Assembly: GCF_002933465.1 (NCBI RefSeq)
Contig: NZ_PSZE01000014.1
Span: forward strand, 1 to 64,000
Source of the DNA: Nocardia nova
GTDB lineage: Bacteria; Actinomycetota; Actinomycetes; Mycobacteriales; Mycobacteriaceae
Direction: 5' to 3'
DNA length: 64,000 nt
The notes beneath the pieces are model-generated. The model was not told the DNA's origin. It was given only the letters and a program-made list of their open reading frames with translations, and did no database searches. Each line of letters begins with the position of its first letter. Within the stretch, counting starts at the first letter, position 1. This document shows, piece by piece, positions 52,343 through 61,868 of the stretch. The position numbers were made by a program, and so were the translations under genes.

Positions 52343-52402
52343 CCGTTGCCGGACGGGTACGTCCTGCCCGCTTCCGCGAATTCCGCTGGGGAACTCGCCG
52401 TT

Positions 52403-54139
52403 TCAGCGCGGCACGTTGCGCAGGTTGGATCGGGCCATATCGATCATGCGGCCCACGCCGCCGGTGAGCACGATCTTGCTGGCCGCAAGCGCGAAGCCGC
52501 GCACCTGCGCGGCGGTGATGTGCGGCGGGAGAGACAGGGCGTTGGGGTCGGTGACGAGGTCGACCAGTGCGGGACCCGGATGTTCCAGCGCTTCGGCGAT
52601 GGCATTCCGGATCGCGAACGGATCGGTGATCCGCGCCGCGTGTATGCCGGCGGCGCGGGCCACGGCGGCGAAATCGACCGGGGCATGGTCGGTTTCGAAA
52701 TTCGGCATGCCGTCCACCAGCATTTCCAGCCGGACCATACCCAGCGACGAATTGTTGAAGACGATGATCTTCACCGGCAGCCGATGCAGCGCCACGGTGA
52801 GCAGTTCACCCATCAGCATGCCCAATCCGCCGTCGCCAGACATCGAGATGACCTGCCGGTCCGGATAGGCGAATTGCGCGCCGATGGCGTGCGGCAGGGC
52901 ATTGGCCATGGTGCCGTGCAGGAACGACCCGATCACCCGGCGGCGGCCGTTCGGGGTCAGATAGCGGGCCGCCCACACATTGCACATGCCGGTGTCGACG
53001 GTGAAGATCGCATCGTCGGAGGCGAGTTCGTCGAGAATGTCGGCGGCGTATTCGGGGTGAATCGGCTTGTGGTCGGCGACATTTCGAGTGTAGGCGTCGA
53101 CGACCTGCTCGAGCAGCCGGTAGTGCTCGGCGAGCATGCGGTCCAGGAATTCCCGGTCGGATTTCTGCGTCAGTAGGGGATGGACCGCGCGCAGGGTTTC
53201 ACGGACATCGCCGTGCACGGCCAGTTGTAGTAGCGTGCGCCGGCCGAGGTGGGAGGCATCGTGGTCGATCTGCACGGTATTGGTTCCCGGCAGGAATTCG
53301 TCGTAGGGGAAGTCGGTGCCCAGCAGCAGGACCAGATCGGCCTCGTGCATCGCCGTGTAGCAGGCGCCGTAGCCGAGCAGGCCGCTCATCCCCACGTCGT
53401 AGGGATTGTCGAATTGAATCCATTCCTTACCGCGCAGGCTGTGCCCGATGGGGGCGTGCAGCATTTCGGCGAGCCGCAGTACCTCGTCGTGCGCGTCGCG
53501 GACGCCCGCACCGCAGAACAGGGTGACGGTTCGTGCCGCGTTCAGGGCGTCGGCGAGCGCCCGTACCTGTTCGGCGGCGGGCATGACGCGACCGAGTTCG
53601 GAGACGAGGCTCGTTTCGCCGGTCGGATGCGCGGTGTCCAACTGGGCGACATCGCCCGGGAGCACCACCACCGACACCTCGTGGCGCGCCAGCGCATGCT
53701 GGATCGCGATCCGCAGCATGCGCGGCATCTGTTCGGCCCGGCTGATCATTTCGCAGTATCCGCTGCATTCGACGAAGAGGCGTTCCGGATGCGTTTCCTG
53801 GAAGAACTGCGTGCCGATCTGATCGGAGGGGATGTGAGAGGCCAGCGCCAGTACCGGCGCCCCGGTGCGGTGCGCGTCGTAGAGGCCCTGGATGAGGTGG
53901 GTGTTGCCCGGGCCGCAACTTCCCGCGCAGACGGCCAGGCGGCCGGTCAATTGCGCCTCCGCCGCCGCGGCGAAGGCGGCGGCTTCCTCGTTGCGCACAT
54001 GCACCCATTCGATCTGCGGGGTGCGGCGCACCGCGTCGACGATCGGATTGAGGCTGTCCCCCACCACGCCGTAGATCCGCCGCACTCCGGCCTGCGCGAG
54101 AACGTGCACGAATTGGTCGGCCACAGTCGTTTTCGCCAT
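52403..54139 (-). CDS. poxB: pyruvate oxidase/dehydrogenase (PoxB type)
   Basis: A ThDP- and FAD-dependent enzyme of 578 residues that oxidatively decarboxylates pyruvate to acetate, passing electrons to quinone in PoxB. The catalytic Glu is in RNEEAAAFAAAA near 50, the ThDP motif is SGDGGLGMLMGEL with NN at the end, and FAD contacts lie mid-chain. The C-terminal membrane-binding tail is short, so the acceptor is uncertain. ATG 54139 has GGAGGAGAG upstream; the open frame to 54754 has no support. Confidence 0.9.
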   Translation of the reverse strand: MAKTTVADQFVHVLAQAGVRRIYGVVGDSLNPIVDAVRRTPQIEWVHVRNEEAAAFAAAAEAQLTGRLAVCAGSCGPGNTHLIQGLYDAHRTGAPVLALASHIPSDQIGTQFFQETHPERLFVECSGYCEMISRAEQMPRMLRIAIQHALARHEVSVVVLPGDVAQLDTAHPTGETSLVSELGRVMPAAEQVRALADALNAARTVTLFCGAGVRDAHDEVLRLAEMLHAPIGHSLRGKEWIQFDNPYDVGMSGLLGYGACYTAMHEADLVLLLGTDFPYDEFLPGTNTVQIDHDASHLGRRTLLQLAVHGDVRETLRAVHPLLTQKSDREFLDRMLAEHYRLLEQVVDAYTRNVADHKPIHPEYAADILDELASDDAIFTVDTGMCNVWAARYLTPNGRRRVIGSFLHGTMANALPHAIGAQFAYPDRQVISMSGDGGLGMLMGELLTVALHRLPVKIIVFNNSSLGMVRLEMLVDGMPNFETDHAPVDFAAVARAAGIHAARITDPFAIRNAIAEALEHPGPALVDLVTDPNALSLPPHITAAQVRGFALAASKIVLTGGVGRMIDMARSNLRNVPR

Positions 54140-54865
54140 GCGCTCTCCTCCACCGCTGTGATCGGCGCCGGCGTATTCGCCTTCGCCCCGGAGCCGAAGC
54201 TCCCTTGCCGGATGAACAGATTCGCGATCGCCACGAATACTACCGGGCGGCGAGGAGCGGAAATGGCGTCGTACCGCACGCGGACCGCTTGCCGCAGCAG
54301 AGCCGATTTCGGAAAGAGCACCGAGACTCGCCCCTTGATTCGATCCCGTAGGCGATTCACAGCCAGGTTCGCCAGCGTCGGCGAAATTGCACTCTGCATA
54401 TTCGCAGCGCATGCCGGTCGGCCGGCCGGCCGAGCCATCGTCCGGCACTGTCTTGAGGATGAAAAGTGGTTGTCGGACAGCATATTTCGGTCGCACAACA
54501 AACTGTGCCACCGGCCTGCGGATACGACCGATAACGCGCACGCGACTTCGAGCAACCACCGCCGTGATCTCGATGTGATCGGTGATCGGACGTCCGTGCA
54601 TCGGTGCGCTCCTGCGGGTTTCATCAATGGCATGCCCGATAGCCGGGGCCGAAGACCGCCGATTCCGAGAACGATCGGAATTCGGCGGTTGGTTCTTCCC
54701 GGCTACCGGGCTGATGCCAGTACACTCGAAACGTCCCGCATCCGGAATAGGCAAGTGCCCGAATGTTTCTCACGGATCCCGGACATTCACTACGGGGACA
54801 GAACTTCGAACGCCACCACAGGGTGGCTTCCAGAAACAGGCTCGACCATTAGGGAGGCTAAAGAT
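54140..54865. other. long gene-free interval upstream of XRE
   Basis: About 725 bp without a recognisable gene and with less GC bias than its surroundings. It contains one strong hairpin at 54657-54687 (arms of 12 and 13 bp, one bulge, 6-base loop). Open frames on both strands have no family-like sequence. It may hold the XRE promoter and a small RNA, but I cannot show either. Confidence 0.5.
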
Positions 54866-55756
54866 ATGTCCGTCACCGGCAGCACCCTCGCCCGCCGCGC
54901 CCTGGGGCGCGAACTGCGCCGCCTCCGCGAGGCCAAAGGACTGAAACAGGCCGCCGCCGCCCGCGCCGCCGAAACCTCACCCCAGTCCATCGGCCGCATC
55001 GAGGAGGGGTTGTCGACGAGAACCACTGGGCTGCAGGTGAATGCGCTGTGCGACTTCTACGAGGCGTCGGACGAGGAGCGCCGGACACTGCTGGGATTGG
55101 TGTCGGAGGTGCGGGCATCGCGGGAGCGCGGAGGCGGGTGGTGGCGGGCATATGCGGACGCCAAGATCCCCAGCGGGTTCGACCACTACCTCGCCCTGGA
55201 AGAGGCCACCAGTCGTCTGACGGCATGGAAAACCGAGATCGTGCCCGGGTTGTTGCAGACAGCTGCATATCGGCGCGCACTGGCCTGGTCGGAGATTCCC
55301 GAACTGGCCCCCGAAGCAGTCGAAGGGCGTCTGGAAGTGACTGCTCACCGGCAAAAGCGCCTCGAAGACCCCACTTTCATGCTGGATGTTCTACTGTCCG
55401 AAGCCGCTGTGCGTGACCAAGTCGGTGGCCGAAACGTGTTGGCAGAGCAGCTGGTTCACCTAGCGAAGATGTGCGAAAGGCCGAACGTCTCCATACGGAT
55501 CGTCCCGTTCAACGCTCGCCGCCACACCGGACCGCTGGCCGGGTCGTTCATTCTCCTCGAATTCCCCGACCTGCCGCAGTCGAAATTGTCGGAACCGCCG
55601 GTGGTGTACATCGAAGCGTATGCGGGCGATCTGTACTTGGAGCGGCCCGAGGAAGTCACTCGCTATCGCGCTGCGTTGAGCGCGATTCAGCAGGTAGCGT
55701 TGGACGAACACGACAGCAGGAACATGATCCTGGCACTAGCTGAGGAGTTCGCGTGA
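54866..55756 (+). CDS. XRE-family regulator with DUF5753
   Basis: 296 residues: an N-terminal helix-turn-helix at about 12-68 (KGLKQAAAARAAETSPQSIG) and a DUF5753 domain from about 95 (EIVPGLLQTAAYRRAL, then IRIVPFNARRHTGPLAGSFI). This is the Streptomyces/Nocardia type that always sits with a DUF397 protein. AGGGAGG precedes ATG 54866. The start of the DUF397 gene overlaps its stop by 4 bases. Such pairs act in development or as toxin-antitoxin-like systems; the role here is unknown. Confidence 0.93.
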   Translation: MSVTGSTLARRALGRELRRLREAKGLKQAAAARAAETSPQSIGRIEEGLSTRTTGLQVNALCDFYEASDEERRTLLGLVSEVRASRERGGGWWRAYADAKIPSGFDHYLALEEATSRLTAWKTEIVPGLLQTAAYRRALAWSEIPELAPEAVEGRLEVTAHRQKRLEDPTFMLDVLLSEAAVRDQVGGRNVLAEQLVHLAKMCERPNVSIRIVPFNARRHTGPLAGSFILLEFPDLPQSKLSEPPVVYIEAYAGDLYLERPEEVTRYRAALSAIQQVALDEHDSRNMILALAEEFA

Positions 55757-55959
55757 GTATTGATCTATCCGGCGCCCAGTGGTTCAAGTCCAGCCGCAGT
55801 TCGTCAGGCAAGGAATGCGTCGAGGTAGCCCACCTTTCCGAAGGCATGGTCGGCGTCCGCGACTCCAAGAACCCCACCGGCCCCGCCCTCGTCTTCGCCC
55901 CCGCCGAATGGGATGCGTTCACCGCCCGCCTCGAGTGCGGCGGCTTCGACCTCACCTAA
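55753..55959 (+). CDS. DUF397-family small protein
   Basis: 68 residues with the family core WFKSSRSSSGKECVEVAHL and VRDSKNPTGPALVFAPAEWDAFTA. GTG 55753 overlaps the XRE stop (GTGA). DUF397 proteins bind their XRE partner and modulate it. A hairpin terminator follows at 55971-56008. Confidence 0.93.
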   Translation: MSIDLSGAQWFKSSRSSSGKECVEVAHLSEGMVGVRDSKNPTGPALVFAPAEWDAFTARLECGGFDLT

Positions 55960-55970
55960 CCTTCTGTGCC

Positions 55971-56008
55971 ACAAGGGCGTTCGGGCCAATGAGCTCGGAC
56001 GCCCTTGT
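55971..56008 (+). terminator. terminator of the XRE/DUF397 pair
   Basis: ACAAGGGCGT (55971-55980) pairs perfectly with ACGCCCTTGT (55999-56008), starting 11 bp past the DUF397 stop. There is no T tract. Confidence 0.6.
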
Positions 56009-56170
56009 CGTGTCGTCATCTTCACGAATCTTTGGACCGGACGCTCGTCGTTTTTTGCACGAAGCCAGGGGGTACAAACGGCCCCACCGCACGGCCCATC
56101 CGACGCGCCAAGCGCTGCTGTCGACCGCCCCGAGGAGAAGTCGAGCGCCTAAAGTACAGCAAGAGGGTAG

Positions 56171-56223
56171 TTACTATAGGTTAACCACTATAAAGTATAG
56201 TAACGCTGCGCTTACTATACTTT
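56171..56223. promoter_or_regulatory. AT-rich ACTATA operator array upstream of fic
   Basis: Within 53 bp the hexamer ACTATA occurs four times (56173, 56187 and 56214 direct; 56196-56201 inverted). AAAGTATAGTAA (56192-56203) and TTACTATACTTT (56212-56223) form a perfect 12-bp inverted repeat with an 8-bp spacer, and GGTTAACC (56179-56186) is a palindrome between copies. The array ends 20 bp before the Fic ATG, and its AT content is unlike the rest of the window. It may include the -10 box. Confidence 0.75.
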
Positions 56224-56243
56224 CCCGCTTCGAGGAGCCCGAT

Positions 56244-57434
56244 ATGACTTGGCCGTCTCACCGCAAGGAGAAGCGGGACTGGCAGGCGCGTATACGGCAG
56301 GGTTCTCGCGCCGATCGCCTACTCGACCGCATCGAGGTCTCCATTCCCCCGAGCATCGCCGAACTCGACTTCGACGCTGTCGGCTCGGTCGCTCGCGCAC
56401 AGGAGGACGCCGTCATCGCGGTGACGCGGCTGGAAGCCGGATTCGGGGCCTACCTCGCACCCCTGGCAGGCTTTCTGCTGCGTAGCGAATCGGTAGCGTC
56501 GTCGAAGATCGAGCACATCGACGCGGGCTGGCGAGCATTCGGCAAGGCCGTCGCGGGAGCCAAGGCAAGCGACGAGGCCCTGTCGCAACTGGCGGCGGTT
56601 CGGGCCCTGGCGGCCATGGTCGATCGAGCGGCACACGAGGACATCACACTCGAGATGCTGCTCGACGCCCATCGCATGCTGATGTCGCCGGATTACTACA
56701 CCGCCCGCGATTCGGGGCAGTTGCGCGACGTCCAGAACTGGATCGGCGGCAGCGATTACACCCCCCTCGACGCACTGTATGTGCCACCGCCGCCGGACCT
56801 GGTTCCGGTTTTGATGGCCGATCTGCTGCGCTTCGCCAATCGAACCGACGTACCGATCGTTGCGCAGGCAGCGATCGCCCATGCCCAATTCGAGTCGATT
56901 CACCCGTTCACCGACGGCAACGGACATATCGGAAGGGCGTTGATCAGCGCGATTTTCCGGCGTCGCCGGCTCACCCACCGCGTGACTGTTCCGTTGGCGT
57001 CGGTCATGCTTGCCGACACCCACCGCTATTTCGCTCACCTCGACGGCTATCGTTCGGGACGAGCCGACGAACTGGTCGAATACTTCGCTCACGCCGCGAT
57101 CCATTCCAGCTCGGCGGCTGAAGAGTCTGCCCTCGCCTTGAGCGGACTACCGCAGCGTTGGGCCGCTGTCGCCCGACCGCGGGCGAGGTCGGCGGATGAG
57201 GCCCTGCTCGAAGCTCTCCTCGACAATCCGATCCTCAATGTGGAGATCGCGCAAAACCTCACCGGCACAACCGAAGCCAGCACGTACCGGGCGCTGGATC
57301 GACTGACCGCCGCCGGCATCCTGGAGGTGCTTTCCGAGAGCAGACGCAGCCGCGTCTGGGCCGCGGTCGACGTGATCGCGGAGTTGGACGCGCTGAGCGC
57401 CGCGATCGGGAAACGAGCTTTGCACAGTGGCTAG
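56244..57434 (+). CDS. Fic-family protein with C-terminal winged helix
   Basis: 396 residues. Fic_N-like helices come first, with SSKIEH at 86-91, which fits the class II inhibitory motif S-x3-E except that H replaces G or N. The Fic core follows with HPFTDGNGHIGR at 220-231 (catalytic His220; the usual R after GNG is H). The last 80 residues form a winged helix (NVEIAQNLTGTTEASTYRAL). Fic enzymes transfer AMP or another nucleotide moiety to target proteins. The fused DNA-binding domain and the operator array just upstream suggest autoregulation. CGAGGAG precedes ATG 56244. Confidence 0.9.
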   Translation: MTWPSHRKEKRDWQARIRQGSRADRLLDRIEVSIPPSIAELDFDAVGSVARAQEDAVIAVTRLEAGFGAYLAPLAGFLLRSESVASSKIEHIDAGWRAFGKAVAGAKASDEALSQLAAVRALAAMVDRAAHEDITLEMLLDAHRMLMSPDYYTARDSGQLRDVQNWIGGSDYTPLDALYVPPPPDLVPVLMADLLRFANRTDVPIVAQAAIAHAQFESIHPFTDGNGHIGRALISAIFRRRRLTHRVTVPLASVMLADTHRYFAHLDGYRSGRADELVEYFAHAAIHSSSAAEESALALSGLPQRWAAVARPRARSADEALLEALLDNPILNVEIAQNLTGTTEASTYRALDRLTAAGILEVLSESRRSRVWAAVDVIAELDALSAAIGKRALHSG

Positions 57435-57463
57435 TTGGCGAGCCCGTCAGCAAGCGGCAGTCG

Positions 57464-58111
57464 CTACCGAAGCCATGACGGCGGCGGATCGTTCAGCGGG
57501 GTCATGCTCGGAAAATCCGGGATCGGGCCGGTGAAGGGCGGCAGGGCCGCGAATTGCGGGTCGGCCCGCGCGGTTCGGGAGAGTTCGGCGAACCATCGAC
57601 GGGCTCGGGTCAGGGCGTGATCAGGGAATTCGGCATCCCATCGCGCGTCATCGGATGCACTGTAGGGCAGGGCGCCGCGAACGTGCGGAGCGTACGGATG
57701 CGGCGGAGTCATTGCCTCGATTCCCAGCTTCGCCGCCACCATGGCATCGCGGAGGCCGATGGGACCGTTGTCGGCGCACAGGACGAGCACGGTCGCGGCG
57801 CCGATCGCTCGGGGCACGATGATCGATGCGGTGTAGATCAGGCTGTTAGGGCGATTCCAATGCCGCATCTTTTCGAAACGCAGCAGTGCAGGCAGGTCCG
57901 CGAAGGACACGACGTGCGCCTCGATCAAGCAGCCGCCGCCTGCACTCGCTTCGGCGAGGTCGCGCCGCAGGGCCGGTAGATCTTCCAGCGGGGCGGGAAT
58001 CGTCGGCACTCCAGGGGTGTACTGGCGGATGATCCGATCGCCCGTGACAGGTGAGTCCCAGATATCTTCACCGGACTGCTGTAACCCACTGGTATCGAAC
58101 AGGATTGGCAT
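57464..58111 (-). CDS. conserved hypothetical protein
   Basis: 215 residues, soluble, with no signal or membrane span. It has Pro-rich stretches (TPGVPTIPAPLEDLPAL, FTGPIPDFPSMTPLNDPPP) and a central LIYTASIIVPRAIGAATVLVLC strand region followed by GLRDAMVAAKLGIEAM. I do not recognise the family. It converges with the Fic gene, 29 bp between ends. It could be a resident of the same accessory region, but nothing shows that it is a Fic partner. Confidence 0.6.
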   Translation of the reverse strand: MPILFDTSGLQQSGEDIWDSPVTGDRIIRQYTPGVPTIPAPLEDLPALRRDLAEASAGGGCLIEAHVVSFADLPALLRFEKMRHWNRPNSLIYTASIIVPRAIGAATVLVLCADNGPIGLRDAMVAAKLGIEAMTPPHPYAPHVRGALPYSASDDARWDAEFPDHALTRARRWFAELSRTARADPQFAALPPFTGPIPDFPSMTPLNDPPPSWLR

Positions 58112-58195
58112 TTCGGGAAGCCTACCCGACCGAGTTCTCGACCATCGCGCACCGCATCACACCACACCGGCAGCGTCCTCCGTCCGACTACATTC

Positions 58196-59752
58196 TCAGA
58201 GAGGATGACCTTCACGTGGGTCGCGCTTCGGTTCCTGCACGATCACTTCCGGCTCCGCCGGCCGCCCCGGCCACGGGCGCTCGGCGACCACCGGGAACTG
58301 GCCGGTGTGGTCGTGGCGAATCGCCGCTATCCGCAACACTTTCCGGCGCGTCAGGAACCATCCCCCGACGAGGACGGGGCCCATCACACAGACCGTCGCC
58401 ACGACCGCCCAGCGTTGGACCGGGTCGCTGCTGCAGGCCATCAGTGCCACCACGGCCACCAGGAATACGAGGGTGGCGATACCGGTGTAGGGGGCGCCGA
58501 TCATGCGGTACGCGGGGCGGTGGGAGATGCCGTCCCACCAGCGTCGCCACAGGCGCAACTGGCAGAGCAGAACCACCATCCACGAGACGATCGTGCCGAG
58601 AGCCGAGACGTTGAGCACGATTTCGAAGGCCTTGTCCGGCACCACCGCGTCGAGCCCGACGCCGATCAGCGCGATCACGCCGGTGGCCAGGATGCCGATG
58701 TAGGGCACGCCGGTGCGGGACATGCGGCCGGCGACGGCGGGGGCGCTGCCGTTCGCCGACATCGAGCGCAGGATGCGGCCGGTGGAATACAGGCCGGCGT
58801 TGAGACTGGAGAACGCGGCGGTGAGCACGATCAGATTCATCATCGACCCGGCAGCGGGAACGCCGACGCGGGCGAAGAAGGTGACGAACGGGCTCTCGCC
58901 GTCACGAAAGGCAGTGTAGGGCAGCAACAGTCCGAGCAGGACGAGTGAGCCGACATAGAACACCCCGATGCGGGCGATGACCGAATTGATGGCGCGCGGC
59001 ATCACCTCGTGCGGGTTCTCGGTCTCCCCCGCCGCGATACCGACCAACTCCACTGCCGCATAGGCGAATACGACGCCCGTGGTGACCGTGACGAGCGGCA
59101 GCACACCGGTCGGGAACAGTCCACCGTGATGAGCGATCACGCCGACCCCCGCGACTTCGCCCCGGATGGCGAACCGGCCGGCGAGAAAGACCGAGCCCAC
59201 GATCAGAAATCCGATGAGGGCGACGACTTTCACCAGCGCCACCCAGAATTCGAGCTCTCCGAACCATCGCACCGAGATCAAATTCGTGCCGACGACCGCG
59301 ACCAGCGCCACCAGTGCGATCACCCACTGCGGCACCACCGTGAACGCATCCCAATATCGAACATATGTCGCGATCGCGGTGATGTCGACGATGCCGGTCA
59401 TACACCAGTGAAAGAAATACATCCAGCCGACGGCGAATGCGAGTTTCTCGCCATAAAATTCGCGCGCGTAGGATACGAACGACCCGGACGACGGGCGATA
59501 CAGCACCAACTCGCCCAGCGCCCGCAGCACGAAGAAGACGAAGACACCGCAGACCGCGTAGACCAGAAAAAGCCCCGGACCCGCATCCGCGAGACGCCCA
59601 CCCGCACCGAGGAACAGCCCGGTGCCGATCACTCCGCCGATCGCGATCATCTGCAACTGACGGTTGCGTAACGACTTTCGGTAGCCGTCCTGCTCGGTAT
59701 GCAACGCCGCGGCCAGAGCCGACAATTCGACGGGTCGATGGTCTGTGCTCAT
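58196..59752 (-). CDS. ansP: amino-acid permease (AnsP/APC family)
   Basis: A 518-residue, 12-span permease with the APC family start [17 protein letters not shown], the consensus [20 protein letters not shown] and [21 protein letters not shown]. The last feature places it in the amino-acid transporter subgroup of AnsP/GabP/CycA; AnsP (asparagine) is the closest by eye, but specificity is not certain. ATG 59752 follows GGAAGGTC. Upstream at 59777-59788 an inverted repeat TTGAA-AC-TTCAA could be an operator. Confidence 0.85.
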   Translation of the reverse strand: MSTDHRPVELSALAAALHTEQDGYRKSLRNRQLQMIAIGGVIGTGLFLGAGGRLADAGPGLFLVYAVCGVFVFFVLRALGELVLYRPSSGSFVSYAREFYGEKLAFAVGWMYFFHWCMTGIVDITAIATYVRYWDAFTVVPQWVIALVALVAVVGTNLISVRWFGELEFWVALVKVVALIGFLIVGSVFLAGRFAIRGEVAGVGVIAHHGGLFPTGVLPLVTVTTGVVFAYAAVELVGIAAGETENPHEVMPRAINSVIARIGVFYVGSLVLLGLLLPYTAFRDGESPFVTFFARVGVPAAGSMMNLIVLTAAFSSLNAGLYSTGRILRSMSANGSAPAVAGRMSRTGVPYIGILATGVIALIGVGLDAVVPDKAFEIVLNVSALGTIVSWMVVLLCQLRLWRRWWDGISHRPAYRMIGAPYTGIATLVFLVAVVALMACSSDPVQRWAVVATVCVMGPVLVGGWFLTRRKVLRIAAIRHDHTGQFPVVAERPWPGRPAEPEVIVQEPKRDPREGHPL

Positions 59753-60230
59753 GACCGGACCTTCCGGTGGACAACATTGAAACTTCAAACAACGTAGCGC
59801 CGGGCGTCGGTACATTCAGTAGTGGGAACACTCATATACCGCGCGGTCGGTTCTCAGAAAATGGGCACCCTTACCCTCTGGGCAGAAAATTCAAACGTGC
59901 ATAATCGAATTCCGCGAGGGCAATTCGATGTCGCCGAATCGTTGCCGGTCGGGTCCGGCGACCGCGATACCGGCACCCGGCCATACCCCGCAGGGAATTG
60001 TGGGCATTCGCACCGCGGCCCACGCTGGTCTCGTGAACGACATGGGACGGCTGCGCTGATGCCGGCCTACCGGCACCCGGTCGGGGCGCGGCGAGCCCGA
60101 CGCCGGGCAACCACTGTTTGTGACACCGAATACTTGTGCCGCACATCACCTTTCCGCACCGTCACATCGATCGTGCGGGCGGCATCTTGTGGTCGTTCCC
60201 GACAACGATCACGACAGCAAGGACGACGTC
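59753..60230. other. gene-free interval with operator- and ECF41-like motifs
   Basis: About 480 bp between divergent genes. TTGAA-AC-TTCAA at 59777-59788 lies 24 bp before the permease ATG. At 60099-60125 the minus strand holds a perfect TGTCACA-N16-CGTC. No credible gene is seen; a 92-codon minus-strand frame at 59871-60149 has no family features. Confidence 0.5.
60099..60125 (-). promoter_or_regulatory. perfect ECF41-consensus motif
   Basis: Minus strand: TGTCACA (60119-60125), 16 bp, CGTC (60099-60102). It points away from the AhpD-like gene and towards the permease, whose ATG is about 345 bp downstream. It could start a long-leader transcript or be chance. A related site precedes the oxidoreductase/sigma operon at 10567-10593. 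Confidence 0.35.
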
Positions 60231-60716
60231 ATGAAATCCCGTTTCAGCCTCACCGACAGTGCACTCGGCGTCAAGTTCGCCAAGCGATTCGGCAATACCA
60301 GCATGGTCATCCTCCAGTCGACGCTGCCCAAGGCCACCCAGGACCTGATGATGCTGCGCGTCAGCCAGATCAACGGCTGCGGCTGGTGCACCGACGTGCA
60401 CAGCAAGGATCTCGCCGCAGCCGGCGAGCCCGCGGTGCGCATCAACCTGGTGGCCGCGTGGCGCGAGGCGTCGGTGTTCAGCGAGGCCGAGCGGGCCGCG
60501 CTGGCGCTGGCCGAGGAGGGCACCCGTCTCGCCGACGCCCATCAGGGAGTATCGGACGAGACCTGGGCGCAGGTGCGCAAGCACTACGACGACGACCAGA
60601 TCGCCGCACTGGTCGGGCTGGTCGCTCAGATCAACGCGGCGAACCGGCTCGGCGTGATCGTGCGCCAGCAGGGCGGCGCGTACGAGCCCGGCATGTTCGC
60701 CGATATCGACGGCTGA
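60231..60716 (+). CDS. AhpD-like carboxymuconolactone decarboxylase-family protein
   Basis: 161 residues with the redox pair in NGCGWCTDVHSK near 50 and the following His, the AhpD/CMD peroxidase motif EX(n)CXXC-X3-H. Likely a peroxide-reducing or thiol-stress enzyme. ATG 60231 has AAGGA upstream. Genes of this family are the commonest direct targets of ECF41 sigma factors; the ECF41-type sigma at 8264-9187 is 51 kb away. Confidence 0.9.
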   Translation: MKSRFSLTDSALGVKFAKRFGNTSMVILQSTLPKATQDLMMLRVSQINGCGWCTDVHSKDLAAAGEPAVRINLVAAWREASVFSEAERAALALAEEGTRLADAHQGVSDETWAQVRKHYDDDQIAALVGLVAQINAANRLGVIVRQQGGAYEPGMFADIDG

Positions 60717-60786
60717 TCAGCGAGCGCGGTCCGGCTCAGGGCAGTCGCCTTGGGCCGGGCCGTTGCCGCGGTTCGTGCGTGCCGGT

Positions 60787-61827
60787 CTACTGCGTGGCCT
60801 CGGTCAGGATCGCCAGCACCGGCTCCGAGGTGTAGAACGGTTCGAGCCGTTCGCGAATCAGCTTGGCCAGCACGCCGTTTCGTTTCGCCGCCTCGACCAC
60901 CGCGGGTCCGTAGCGCAGGATCTCGGTGCGGATGTCGTCGGCGGACAGGCCGAGTTCGGGCAGCAGCGCGCCGAGGGTGTGGTCGCCGTATTTGGTGAAG
61001 AACACGTCGACACATTCGTCGAGAAGGACACCCACGTACTCCTTGTCGCGGGTGGTGACGACGATGCGGTGCACCAGCAGGGCGAGTTCGCGCAGGTCGG
61101 CCTGGGTCAGATAGTCGCGCAGGCCGCTGACCGGCTCACCGGCGTGCAGATCCCAGAACTCCATCGCCGCGCCGTGCACCGGTGCGTCGCGCAGCATTTC
61201 CCGGATCGCGTTGTTGGTGCGCTTGAGGGCGAACATCGCGCCCTTACCGGCCATATCGCCGATGAAGGTGCCGCTGCTGGCCTTCTCGGCGGCCTTGCGG
61301 GCGGACTTGGCCGCGTTGGTGCCGAACGACACCAGCGATCCGACACCCGGCACCTTGCTGGCCATCTGCCGATTCGACTCCATGAAGTCGTCGATCAGCT
61401 TGTCGACGAATTTGGACGCCGCCGTCGCCACCAGGGGGCTTTCGGTCAGCCGCTCGAGCAGGCGCTCCTGGGCCTGGTGCATGCCGAAGATCTTCTCCAG
61501 CAACGCTTCCACGGGCTCGCGGTCCACGACGTCGCCGAGGGTGTAGTCGTTGTTCTCGGCGATGTTGTCGTAGATGGCGTCGGCGAACACCGCCACCGAG
61601 TCCCGCAGGACCGGGCTGCCGCCGAGGCGGTTCACGACGGTGCGGACCGTCTCGCGTGCGTCCTCGACCGAGACCACATCGCGGAAGACGACGGTGTCGG
61701 CGACCGCCAGCACATCGTCGACATCGCGGGCGACGACCTCGGCGAACCGATCGCCCGTCACCTCCGCGAGCAGGTAGTCCACCTGTGCGTCGAGCAGTTT
61801 CGCGGCGATGTCCTGTGCTGCGGTCAT
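60787..61827 (-). CDS. conserved hypothetical protein A
   Basis: 346 residues, mostly helical, with no signal and no clear span. It has repeated short helix blocks such as AAKLLDAQVDYLLAEVTGDRF, VDKLIDDFMESNRQMASKVP and AAKSARKAAEKASSGTF. I do not recognise the family. ATG 61827 follows AAGGGGAA, 41 bp after the next upstream gene's stop, with which it is probably co-transcribed. Confidence 0.65.
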   Translation of the reverse strand: MTAAQDIAAKLLDAQVDYLLAEVTGDRFAEVVARDVDDVLAVADTVVFRDVVSVEDARETVRTVVNRLGGSPVLRDSVAVFADAIYDNIAENNDYTLGDVVDREPVEALLEKIFGMHQAQERLLERLTESPLVATAASKFVDKLIDDFMESNRQMASKVPGVGSLVSFGTNAAKSARKAAEKASSGTFIGDMAGKGAMFALKRTNNAIREMLRDAPVHGAAMEFWDLHAGEPVSGLRDYLTQADLRELALLVHRIVVTTRDKEYVGVLLDECVDVFFTKYGDHTLGALLPELGLSADDIRTEILRYGPAVVEAAKRNGVLAKLIRERLEPFYTSEPVLAILTEATQ

Positions 61828-61868
61828 CGGTTCCCCTTCAGCTGTCCGGACCGCCGGAGCAGCCGGAA

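Noticed and set aside
53249-55756. 835-codon frame ending with XRE
   Set aside because: The upstream 540 codons are antisense to poxB and intergenic. XRE has its own ATG and ribosome site at 54866.
59871-60149. 92-codon minus-strand frame downstream of the ECF41-like motif
   Set aside because: No ribosome site or family-like sequence; Arg/Pro-rich composition is typical of shadow frames.
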